Shown: piece by piece, positions 1-7,100 of the stretch
Layout: each line of letters starts with the position of its first letter
Position numbering within the stretch: the first letter of the stretch is position 1
From: Tsukamurella sputi
Lineage (GTDB): Bacteria; Actinomycetota; Actinomycetes; Mycobacteriales; Mycobacteriaceae
Assembly (NCBI RefSeq): GCF_007858445.1
Contig: NZ_VIGV01000001.1
Span: forward strand, 372,001 to 436,000
Length of the DNA stretch: 64,000 nt
Direction: 5' to 3'
Made by a program: the position numbers and the translations under genes
Notes under the pieces: model-generated
Databases searched by the model: none
Told to the model about the DNA's origin: nothing
What the model saw: the letters and a program-made list of their open reading frames with translations, nothing else

Positions 1-52
1 CCCGAACCGATCCCGATCCTGAAGCGTCCACCGAACCCGAAGGGACACCCGC

Positions 53-1570
53 ATGAGCGACCCCACCCTGTTCATCGACGGCGCCTGGCGCCACAGCGAG
101 GGCGGCGGCACCCGCACCATCGTCTGCCCCGCCGACGGCACCGAGGTCGGCATCGTCGACGAGGCGACCCCGGCCGACACCGAGGCCGCGATCGCCGCGG
201 CACGCCGCGCCTTCGACACCGGCCCGTGGCCGCACGTCCCCGCCGCCGAGCGCGGCGACCTGTTGCTGCGCGTCGCGGACGGGATCGACCGCCGCCGCGA
301 CGAGTTCGCCCGCGCGGAGACGCTCGACACCGGCAAGCGCCTGTACGAGTCCGAGCTCGACATGGCCGACATCGCCGCCTGCTTCCGCTACTTCGGCAAA
401 CTCGCCGGGCAGGAGAGCGGCCGCATCGTCGACGCCGGCTCGGCCGATGTCGCCTCGCAGATCGTGTACGAGCCCGTGGGCGTGTGCGGGATGATCACGC
501 CCTGGAACTACCCGCTGCTGCAGGCGGCGTGGAAGGTCGCGCCGGCGTTGGCCGCCGGAGACACCTTCGTGCTCAAGCCCTCCGAGCTGACGCCGCACAC
601 GTCGATCCTGCTGATGAAGGTGCTCCAGGAGGTCGGCCTGCCGGACGGCGTGGCCAACCTCGTGCTCGGCGCCGGCGCGCAGGCGGGCGCGCCGCTCTCC
701 ACCCACCCGGACGTGGATCTGGTCTCCTTCACCGGGGGCCTCGTGACCGGTCGTGTCATCGCCGGCAACGCCGCCGGCACCGTCAAGAAGGTCGCGCTCG
801 AGCTGGGCGGCAAGAACCCCAACGTGGTCTTCGCCGACGCGTGCGCCACGCCGGACGGCCTGGCCGCCGCCGTCGACAACGCCCTCAACGCGGCCTTCCT
901 GCACTCCGGGCAGGTGTGCTCGGCAGGTGCACGGCTCGTGATCGAGGAGTCCGTGCACGACGTCTTCGTCGACGAGTTGGTTCGCCGCGCCGAGGGGATC
1001 CGCCAGGGACTCCCGTTCGCCGAGGGCACCGAGACCGGGCCCCTCATCTCCGCGGCGCACCGCGACAAGGTGCACGCGTACGTCGGGAAGGCGCGTGAGG
1101 ACGGCGCGGTCGTCCGCACGGGCGGCGCCTTCGCGACGGGCGATCAGGGTTCGGGATCGCTCGACGCCGGGTACTTCTACCTGCCGACGGTGCTGGACCG
1201 CTGCGATCCGTCGATGGCGTGCGTGCACGACGAGGCCTTCGGGCCGACCGTCACCGTCGAGACCTTCACCACGGAGGACGAAGCCGTGGCGATCGCCAAC
1301 GACACCGAATACGGCCTGGCGGGCGCGGTCTGGTCCGCCGACGGCGGACGGGCCAAGCGTGTGGCACGCCGGCTGCGGCACGGCACCGTCTGGATCAACG
1401 ACTTCGGCCCGTACCTCCCCCAAGCCGAGTGGGGTGGTTTCGGCGCCTCGGGCATCGGGCGAGAGCTCGGGCCCACGGGCCTCGGCGAGTACCTGGAGGC
1501 CAAGCACGTCTACGAGAACCTGCGGCCGTCCGTCACCGGATGGTTCGCCGAGCGGAAGGACGCGAAGTGA
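53..1570 (+). CDS. Aldehyde dehydrogenase, betaine-aldehyde dehydrogenase-like
   Basis: A 505-residue NAD(P)-dependent aldehyde dehydrogenase of the usual family length, expected in the cytoplasm. The sequence shows the WNYPLLQ segment near residue 160, the ELGGKNPN motif near residue 250 carrying the general-base Glu, and the catalytic Cys289 in SGQVCSAG. The ATG at 53 follows a purine-rich GAAGGGA. The stop overlaps the GTG of the following GMC oxidoreductase by 4 bp, so the two are probably co-translated. Paired with a choline-dehydrogenase-like flavoprotein it most resembles the BetB/BetA arrangement that turns choline into glycine betaine, but another alcohol-to-acid pair cannot be excluded. 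The family call is firm; the substrate is inference. Confidence 0.85.
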   Translation: MSDPTLFIDGAWRHSEGGGTRTIVCPADGTEVGIVDEATPADTEAAIAAARRAFDTGPWPHVPAAERGDLLLRVADGIDRRRDEFARAETLDTGKRLYESELDMADIAACFRYFGKLAGQESGRIVDAGSADVASQIVYEPVGVCGMITPWNYPLLQAAWKVAPALAAGDTFVLKPSELTPHTSILLMKVLQEVGLPDGVANLVLGAGAQAGAPLSTHPDVDLVSFTGGLVTGRVIAGNAAGTVKKVALELGGKNPNVVFADACATPDGLAAAVDNALNAAFLHSGQVCSAGARLVIEESVHDVFVDELVRRAEGIRQGLPFAEGTETGPLISAAHRDKVHAYVGKAREDGAVVRTGGAFATGDQGSGSLDAGYFYLPTVLDRCDPSMACVHDEAFGPTVTVETFTTEDEAVAIANDTEYGLAGAVWSADGGRAKRVARRLRHGTVWINDFGPYLPQAEWGGFGASGIGRELGPTGLGEYLEAKHVYENLRPSVTGWFAERKDAK

Positions 1571-3135
1571 CCAACGAGACCTTCGATTACGTGGTGGTGG
1601 GCGCCGGGTCCGCCGGGGCCGCCGTCGCCGCCCGCCTCTCCGAGGACCCGACGGTGACTGTCTGCCTGCTGGAGGCGGGACCGTCGGACGTGGGCGACGA
1701 GGCCATCCTGCGACTGGACCGCTGGATGGAGCTCCTGGAATCGGGCTACGACTGGGACTATCCGATCGAGCCGCAGGAGAACGGCAACTCGTTCATGCGG
1801 CACGCGCGCGCGAAGGTGCTGGGCGGCTGCAGCTCTCACAACAGCTGCATCGCGTTCTGGGCGCCCCGCGAGGACCTGGATTCCTGGGAGCAGGACCACG
1901 GCGCCGCCGGCTGGGGCGCGGATTCGGTGTATCGCCTGTACCCGACGATCGAGACCAACGACGCCCCCGGCGACCACCACGGACGATCCGGGCCGGTGCA
2001 CATCATGACCGTGCCGCCGAACGATCCGTGCGGCGTCGCTCTGCTCGACGCGTGTGCGGAGGTGGGCATCCCCCGCGCGGAGTTCAACTCCGGGACCACG
2101 GTGATCAACGGCGCCAACTTCTTCCAGATCAACCGTCGCGCCGACGGCACGCGCTCCTCCTCGTCGGTGAGCTACCTCCACCCGATCCTCGACCGGGAGA
2201 ACCTCACGATCCGCACCGGCGCGTGGGCCAAGCGGGTCGTCTTCGACACCTCCGGCGATCAGCCGCGGGCCACCGGTGTGGACATCACCGATAACGCCTT
2301 CGGGCGCACCACCTTCGTCGAGGCGCGACGCGAGGTGATCGTGAGCGCGGGTGCGATCGACTCGCCGAAGCTGCTGATGCTCTCGGGGATCGGCCCCGCG
2401 GATCACCTGCGGGAGACCGGCGTCGAGGTGCTCGTCGACTCCCCCGGCGTGGGTGCGCACCTGCAGGACCACCCGGAGGGCGTGATCGGGTTCGAGACCT
2501 CACGGCCGATGGTGCGCGAGTCCACGCAGTGGTGGGAGATCGGGATCTTCACGCCTACCGAGTACGGCCTGGACCGGCCGGACCTGATGATGCACTACGG
2601 CAGCGTGCCCTTCGACATGCACACGCTGCGGCAGGGCTACCCCACGGCCGAGAACACCTTCTGCCTCACGCCGAACGTCACGCACGCGCGCTCGCGCGGC
2701 ACCGTCCGGCTGCGGACCCGGGACTTCCGGGACAAGCCGAAGGTCGATCCGAGGTATTTCACCGATCCCGAGGGACACGACCTCAAGGTCATGATCGCCG
2801 GGATCCGGAAGGCTCGGGAGATCGCCGAGGCGGGCCCGCTGAAGGACTGGATCGAGCGTGAGCTGTACCCGGGCCCCGGCGCACAGACCGATGCCGAGCT
2901 GGCCGACTACATCCGGCGCACGCACAACACCGTCTACCACCCGGCGGGCACGGTGCGCATGGGCGCGGTCGACGACCCGATGTCGCCGCTCGATCCGGAG
3001 CTGCGGGTCAAGGGCACTGCGGGCCTGCGGGTGGCCGATGCGTCGGTCTTCCCGGAGCACACCACGGTGAACCCGAACATCACCGTGATGCTCGTGGGCG
3101 AACGCTGCGCCGAGCTGGTGGCGACGAGCCGCTGA
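1567..3135 (+). CDS. GMC-family FAD oxidoreductase, choline dehydrogenase-like
   Basis: A 522-residue glucose-methanol-choline oxidoreductase using FAD to oxidise an alcohol. The GTG start at 1567 is chosen because it overlaps the stop of the upstream dehydrogenase (GTGA) and directly precedes the Rossmann motif VGAGSAGAAVAARL at residues 11-24; the open frame upstream is a shadow of the neighbour. The LGGCSSHN segment and the C-terminal HPAGTVRMG and VNPNITVML blocks, which carry the His/Asn active-site pair, are present. Its aldehyde product would be passed to the preceding dehydrogenase. Choline is the most likely substrate from context, but GMC specificity cannot be read from sequence alone. 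Confidence 0.85.
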   Translation: MTNETFDYVVVGAGSAGAAVAARLSEDPTVTVCLLEAGPSDVGDEAILRLDRWMELLESGYDWDYPIEPQENGNSFMRHARAKVLGGCSSHNSCIAFWAPREDLDSWEQDHGAAGWGADSVYRLYPTIETNDAPGDHHGRSGPVHIMTVPPNDPCGVALLDACAEVGIPRAEFNSGTTVINGANFFQINRRADGTRSSSSVSYLHPILDRENLTIRTGAWAKRVVFDTSGDQPRATGVDITDNAFGRTTFVEARREVIVSAGAIDSPKLLMLSGIGPADHLRETGVEVLVDSPGVGAHLQDHPEGVIGFETSRPMVRESTQWWEIGIFTPTEYGLDRPDLMMHYGSVPFDMHTLRQGYPTAENTFCLTPNVTHARSRGTVRLRTRDFRDKPKVDPRYFTDPEGHDLKVMIAGIRKAREIAEAGPLKDWIERELYPGPGAQTDAELADYIRRTHNTVYHPAGTVRMGAVDDPMSPLDPELRVKGTAGLRVADASVFPEHTTVNPNITVMLVGERCAELVATSR

Positions 3136-3150
3136 CCGCTGCGCGCCGGG

Positions 3151-4098
3151 TCAGCGCCCGGCCAGGCGGGCCGGGAGACCGAAAGCCTCGAACCGGTCCG
3201 CCTGGTCCAGGCACGTGGTCACCCGGGTGATGCGGTCACCGTCGGATTCGACGACGACCAGAGCGAACGGGACCATCCCCTTGCCGTTGCCCGGTGCGTA
3301 CTGGCCGAACGCGGGTGCGCCGTTCGCGGTCGTCGGAACGAGACGGTGCCCGACGCAGGCGTCGCCTCCGGCGAACATCGCCGCGTAGTCCTCCGCGCCG
3401 CGGAGCCAGAAGGCGACGGGCGGCATGGAGAAGACCACGTCCTCCGCCAAGAGCGCGGCCAGGCCGGCGGCGTCGTGCCGCTCGAAGGCGCGCACGAAGC
3501 CGTCGAGCAGACGTGGGTCCACCGCACCGGCGGCGACGTCCGACGAGGCGGGCGCCGCTCCGGCGAGCACCTTCCGGGCGCGCTGCAGCGAGGAGTGCGC
3601 AGCCGCCGCGCTGATCCCCAGGATCGACGCGGTCTCGAGTGCGCTGTGCCGGTACACGTCGCGCAAGACGAGCACGGCGCGCTGGGGCGGCGTGAGGTGC
3701 TGCAGCGCCGCGACGAAGGCCATCCGGATGGTCTCGTGCCGCTCGGCGGCCGCCGCGGGATCGGATTCCGCGGTGTCGGGCAGCGGCGTCACCCAACTCC
3801 CCGGCGTCAGCTCGGCGAAGGCCTGCTCGCCGGCCCCGCCCCGCTCGGACAGGTCGGTGGGCAACGCCCTGCGCGCGGCGCCGCGGAGAAGATCGATGCA
3901 GTAGCGCGACGCGATCGCGTACGCCCAGGTCCGTACGCTGGCGCGGGCGGGGTCGTAGCCGTCCCGTGCGCGCCACAGCCGCAGGAGCACCTCCTGCGCG
4001 GCGTCCTCGGCGCCGGCACCGTCGCCGATCATCCGGTAGCAGTAGCGGACCAGCTCGGGGCGCAGGTCACCGAGGACTCCCTCGTCGATCATCGCCAC
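3151..4098 (-). CDS. ECF sigma factor with C-terminal SnoaL-like domain (SigG/SigX5 type)
   Basis: An RNA polymerase sigma factor of about 315 residues. The region-2 segment includes DAAQEVLLRLWRAR near residues 34-47, followed by the linker with GSWVTPLPD and region 4 with LTPPQRAVLVLRDV and a helix-turn-helix around residues 150-185. Residues from about 205 form a SnoaL/NTF2-like domain (DGFVRAFERHDAAGLAALLAEDVVF), as in actinobacterial ECF factors that carry a C-terminal regulatory domain instead of a separate anti-sigma factor. The start is GTG at 4098, or ATG two codons later. It sits 7 bp below the mycothiol-dependent isomerase-like gene, which is probably the first gene of the operon. 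No anti-sigma gene is adjacent. Confidence 0.8.
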   Translation of the reverse strand: MAMIDEGVLGDLRPELVRYCYRMIGDGAGAEDAAQEVLLRLWRARDGYDPARASVRTWAYAIASRYCIDLLRGAARRALPTDLSERGGAGEQAFAELTPGSWVTPLPDTAESDPAAAAERHETIRMAFVAALQHLTPPQRAVLVLRDVYRHSALETASILGISAAAAHSSLQRARKVLAGAAPASSDVAAGAVDPRLLDGFVRAFERHDAAGLAALLAEDVVFSMPPVAFWLRGAEDYAAMFAGGDACVGHRLVPTTANGAPAFGQYAPGNGKGMVPFALVVVESDGDRITRVTTCLDQADRFEAFGLPARLAGR

Positions 4099-4105
4099 CG
4101 GGCGA

Positions 4106-4717
4106 TCATCCCACGACCGTGCGGGGCGGGACCGGGTGTCGGCCGGTCGCGATCAGCACGACGGTGAGCGTCGGGAGCGGGACATCTGTGGGGCCGTCAC
4201 CGAGGACGAGATCGGAGTCGTCGGCCGTGAGCCGCAGCCCGGCGAGGTCGACGCCGAAGAAGGCGAGCCCCTCGGGAGTCGATCCGGCGACCGTCGCAGC
4301 GAGCACCTCCGGCGCGGGCCCGGGCAGGCCGAGCGGGACCGTGATGTCGAGGCCGTGGATGACCTCGTGAGCGAGCGCCCCCTGCAGGGCTCCGGGTCCG
4401 GGCGTCCAGCGGCTCGCCACGCGAGCCTTCTGGATCGCCAGCAGTTCGGCGTCGGCGTAGCGGGCCGCGTCAGCGCGTGCGGTGCGGTCGACGGCGATGT
4501 TCACGTCACCACCCGCGGCGGCGAGCGCCGCCCCGAACTGCTCCTGGGTCTGGGTGTCGGTCATGTTCAGATGGGCGACCACCTCGCGGACGCGCCAGCC
4601 CGCGCACAGGGAATCGGCGGCCCACTGTTCGGGTGCCAGGCCGTCGAGCAACGCGGCCATCCGGGTGCGTTCGGCGACGGTGGCGTCGTACAGATCGGTA
4701 CCGGTGGAAGTGGTCAT
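4106..4717 (-). CDS. Maleylpyruvate isomerase family, mycothiol-dependent (DinB-like) protein
   Basis: A 203-residue protein of the actinobacterial DinB/maleylpyruvate isomerase superfamily. The N-terminus shows the family pattern AERTRMAALLDGLAPEQW ... GWRVREVVAHLNMT near residue 50, whose His normally helps bind metal in the four-helix bundle. Family members are metal-binding and some use mycothiol, but most have no assigned reaction, so no substrate is claimed. An AGGAGAA ribosome binding site precedes the ATG at 4717. It is the first gene of a two-gene operon with the ECF sigma factor and may report on, or respond to, the same stress. Confidence 0.7.
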   Translation of the reverse strand: MTTSTGTDLYDATVAERTRMAALLDGLAPEQWAADSLCAGWRVREVVAHLNMTDTQTQEQFGAALAAAGGDVNIAVDRTARADAARYADAELLAIQKARVASRWTPGPGALQGALAHEVIHGLDITVPLGLPGPAPEVLAATVAGSTPEGLAFFGVDLAGLRLTADDSDLVLGDGPTDVPLPTLTVVLIATGRHPVPPRTVVG

Positions 4718-4809
4718 GGTGTTCTCCTGTGCTCGGGTCGGTCGTCACAGGTACATACGAGCGGGGCCGACGGAATTCGTCGCGCGAGCGACACGTCGTG
4801 GCGCGGGCC

Positions 4810-4815
4810 TATCCT
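4810..4815 (+). promoter_or_regulatory. Candidate -10 (TATCCT), leaderless start for pemK-like gene
   Basis: TATCCT lies 6 nt before the ATG at 4822, so transcription would begin at or next to the start codon. No Shine-Dalgarno site fits between. Confidence 0.5.
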
Positions 4816-4821
4816 GGATCC

Positions 4822-5436
4822 ATGGCGAACGACTTCACCCGTTTCGCGGCCGTGGCGGCCAAGCTCGCGCGCGAGCACGGCCCCCGGCTCGCGGCGCAGG
4901 TCGTGAACAGTCCTCCGGTCCGGGCGGGCCGCGAGGCGATCACCCAGGTGGTGACGCAGACGGTGAACCAGGCGCTCGGCCTGGAGGCGCCGCCCGAACC
5001 CAAGGAGTTCACGCCCGGCAGGCCCGTGACCCGCACCTTCACGCCCACCGCGCTGATGGCGCGCGGTGTCTTCTACGCGCCCCAGCTCGACGGCCAGGCC
5101 GATCCCGGGGAGGTCGTGTGGACGTGGGTGGAGTTCGAGGAGACGACGGGGCCGAACGCGGGCCAGGGCAAGGACCGGCCGGTGCTGGTCGTCGGGCGTT
5201 CCGTGAACAGCCTGCTGGGGTTGATGTTGTCCAGCCAGGAACGTCACATGGGCGATCCGAATTGGGTCGGCATCGGCTCCGGGCCGTGGGACGCGGAACA
5301 GCGCCCCTCCTGGGTGCGGCTCGACCGGGTGCTCGACGTCCCTGAGGACGGCATCCGCCGCGAGGGCGCCGTCCTGGATAGACGGCGTTTCGAGTCGGTC
5401 GCGCAGCGTCTGCGAGACGACTACGGCTGGACCTGA
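4822..5436 (+). CDS. PemK/MazF-fold protein, orphan
   Basis: A 204-residue protein whose C-terminal part looks like the PemK/MazF SH3-like fold: GVFYAPQLDG, VVWTWVEFEE, KDRPVLVVGR and a C-terminal strand region with WVRLDRVLDV. The first 70 residues are an alpha-helical, Ala/Val-rich extension that classical MazF toxins lack. ATG 4822 is preferred over longer in-frame starts because the upstream sequence carries a -10-like TATCCT spaced for leaderless transcription. No antitoxin-like small gene lies on either side, so it may be a housekeeping RNA-binding or nuclease relative rather than an active toxin. Confidence 0.65.
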   Translation: MANDFTRFAAVAAKLAREHGPRLAAQVVNSPPVRAGREAITQVVTQTVNQALGLEAPPEPKEFTPGRPVTRTFTPTALMARGVFYAPQLDGQADPGEVVWTWVEFEETTGPNAGQGKDRPVLVVGRSVNSLLGLMLSSQERHMGDPNWVGIGSGPWDAEQRPSWVRLDRVLDVPEDGIRREGAVLDRRRFESVAQRLRDDYGWT

Positions 5437-5449
5437 GTCAGTCGGCGAC

Positions 5450-6217
5450 TCAGCGCCCTCGCAGCTGCGTGCGCACGAACAGGCCCACGGCTGTGCGGGC
5501 CACGGTGCGGGCGAGCCTCGGCGGGCGGCGCAGCCCGGTCGCCGCGAGCACGTGGTCGGGCTGGAGCGAGTTCAGGACGAGACGGCCCAGTGGCCACAAA
5601 GGCCGCGGCAGCCACCGGGCGATGAACTGGTCCGTGAGCGCCTCCGCGCAGCGCGCCGAGGAATCCGTCAGCCGGAACACCGTGGGATCCGCCTCGTAGG
5701 CGGCGTTCGCGGCCCGCATCCCCGCCCAGGTCTCGGGCAGGTCGCTCGCGCCCATCTGCGTGCCGATGGACCGCCAGTGAGCGACGAACGCCGCCTTCTC
5801 CGCGTCGCTGAAATAGCCGCGAATCCCTACGGCCGCGAGGATCTCGTCGAAGAGGATCGTGAACAGGGCCGTGGCCCGCACGAACGTGCGATTGGACATC
5901 GCGTAGGAGGCGCCGTAGTGGCCGTGCATCGTCACGATCGGCGCGATCGAGGCGCGGGTGGCCGCACTGTCGGCACCGTCGACCATCCACTGCCGGAACG
6001 GGGCGATCGTCGCCTCGGCGCGGCGTTGTCCGTGCCGGTGCACCTTGCCCGCCCCGCCCCGGTCGACCGCCGCGGCGTCCTCGACGCCGCCACAGATGCG
6101 GATGAGACCGACCGTGTAGAAGAGGTTGTCCGCCACCGCGCCGCCCGCCCGCAGATCCAATCGCGCGAGTGCGCCGCGGACGGTGTCCCGCTGAGCGTCG
6201 GTGAGGTCGACGGTCAT
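5450..6217 (-). CDS. Oxygenase MpaB family protein (DUF2236)
   Basis: A 255-residue protein matching the DUF2236/MpaB family, which includes heme-dependent latex-clearing and mycophenolate-pathway oxygenases. Visible marks are the early GAVADNLFYTVGLIRICGG, the central MHGHYGASYAMSNRTFVRATA block near residues 93-113 with candidate heme-ligand histidines, and a long helical C-terminus. The start overlaps the stop of the DJ-1-like gene by 4 bp (ATGA), so both are made from one leftward operon controlled from the 6901-7100 region. The substrate is unknown; redox chemistry beside a DJ-1 protein and a semialdehyde dehydrogenase suggests detoxification or catabolism of a carbonyl compound (inference). 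Confidence 0.7.
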   Translation of the reverse strand: MTVDLTDAQRDTVRGALARLDLRAGGAVADNLFYTVGLIRICGGVEDAAAVDRGGAGKVHRHGQRRAEATIAPFRQWMVDGADSAATRASIAPIVTMHGHYGASYAMSNRTFVRATALFTILFDEILAAVGIRGYFSDAEKAAFVAHWRSIGTQMGASDLPETWAGMRAANAAYEADPTVFRLTDSSARCAEALTDQFIARWLPRPLWPLGRLVLNSLQPDHVLAATGLRRPPRLARTVARTAVGLFVRTQLRGR

Positions 6218-6900
6218 CCCAGTGCCGCCGCAACCTTCTGCGCGGTCTCCTTGGCGGAGCCCGGATTCTGGCCGGTGATGAGGTTCCCGTCGACCACCGT
6301 GTAGGACGTGAACGGCAGCTTGCCCTTCCGGTACAGCGCGCCGCGCTCCTTGCAGCGCTCCTCGGCGTTGTACGGAACGAGCTTGTCGACGCGGGCGAGC
6401 ACCTCTTCCTGCCAGGCGAAGCCGGTCATCGCACGCCCCTTGATGAGGTACTCGCCGTTCGACAGCCTGGTGTCGAGCAGCCCGCAGTAGCCGTGACAGA
6501 CCGAGGAGACGATGTCGCCGCGCTCGTAGATCTCGCGCGTGATCCTCTGCAGCCCTTCGCTGCCCGGGAAGTCGTACATCACAGCGTGGCCGCCGGTGAA
6601 GTAGATCGCGTCGAAATCGGCGGAGTCGATCTCATCGGGACCGAGCGTGTTCTCCAGCAGCTTCATCCGCTCGGGGTCGGCGTGCCAGGCCTTCGCCGTC
6701 TTGTCGTAGTTGGGAAACTTCAGCGACCGCGGCTCCAGCGGCGACGCACCGCCCGAGGGGCTCACGAGAACCTGTTCGAAGCCGGCGTCCTCGAAGACGT
6801 GCCAAGCGTGGGTGAGCTCGGAGAGCCACAGGCCGGTCTTGTGCGACGGATCATCGTAGTGACCGACATTGGTGACGACGTTGAGAATGCGCTTGGACAT
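6214..6900 (-). CDS. DJ-1/PfpI family protein, Hsp31-like class I glutamine amidotransferase fold
   Basis: A 228-residue cytosolic protein of the DJ-1/PfpI superfamily. The nucleophile elbow VCHGYCG places Cys135 next to His136, and Glu28 in WLSELTHAW is the usual partner, giving the Cys-Glu-His arrangement of Hsp31-type members. These proteins are variously described as glyoxalase III-like, deglycase-like or chaperone; the sequence does not decide. An AAGGAGG ribosome binding site precedes the ATG at 6900. It is the first gene of a leftward operon with the MpaB-type oxygenase, and its promoter is overlapped by operator 1. Confidence 0.8.
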   Translation of the reverse strand: MSKRILNVVTNVGHYDDPSHKTGLWLSELTHAWHVFEDAGFEQVLVSPSGGASPLEPRSLKFPNYDKTAKAWHADPERMKLLENTLGPDEIDSADFDAIYFTGGHAVMYDFPGSEGLQRITREIYERGDIVSSVCHGYCGLLDTRLSNGEYLIKGRAMTGFAWQEEVLARVDKLVPYNAEERCKERGALYRKGKLPFTSYTVVDGNLITGQNPGSAKETAQKVAAALG

Positions 6901-6956
6901 GGGCGATGCCTCCTTATGGCGTAGCCGAACTCGGCTTCTGCGAGCCCGCGCTCACT

Positions 6957-6975
6957 ATGTGAACATTGCTTACAT
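6957..6975. promoter_or_regulatory. Operator 1 (19-bp imperfect palindrome)
   Basis: ATGTGAACATTGCTTACAT. It overlaps the -10 element of the leftward promoter for the DJ-1-like gene. Two closely related 19-mers lie at 7025-7043 and 7059-7077. Confidence 0.7.
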
Positions 6976-7001
6976 TAGGGCGACGGGCCGGTCCTCGTCA
7001 A
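6972..7001 (-). promoter_or_regulatory. Leftward promoter for DJ-1/MpaB operon
   Basis: Read on the minus strand, TTGACG (6996-7001) and TAATGT (6972-6977) are separated by 18 bp. The -10 hexamer is partly inside operator 1. Confidence 0.6.
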
Positions 7002-7024
7002 CGCTCCCACAAAAAGACCACACC

Positions 7025-7043
7025 GTGTTGACAGTGCTTACAT
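7025..7043. promoter_or_regulatory. Operator 2
   Basis: GTGTTGACAGTGCTTACAT agrees with operator 1 at 15 of 19 positions and contains the -35 hexamer TTGACA of the rightward promoter. Its centre is 68 bp from operator 1 and 34 bp from operator 3. Confidence 0.6.
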
Positions 7044-7057
7044 ATCGACCCTACTCT
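7028..7057 (+). promoter_or_regulatory. Rightward promoter for semialdehyde dehydrogenase operon
   Basis: TTGACA (7028-7033) and TACTCT (7052-7057) with an 18-bp spacer. The predicted start, near 7064, falls inside operator 3. Confidence 0.6.
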
Positions 7058-7058
7058 C

Positions 7059-7077
7059 ATGTGAGCATTGCATACAT
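7059..7077. promoter_or_regulatory. Operator 3
   Basis: ATGTGAGCATTGCATACAT matches operator 1 at 17 of 19 positions and covers the predicted rightward transcription start. Confidence 0.7.
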
Positions 7078-7100
7078 CGAGCGGCGAGGAGCCGGAAACC

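Noticed and set aside
4477-4821. A small open frame upstream of the PemK-like gene that could have been its antitoxin.
   Set aside because: It is antisense to the maleylpyruvate-isomerase-like gene, has no antitoxin-like DNA-binding motif, and runs in frame into the PemK-like protein.
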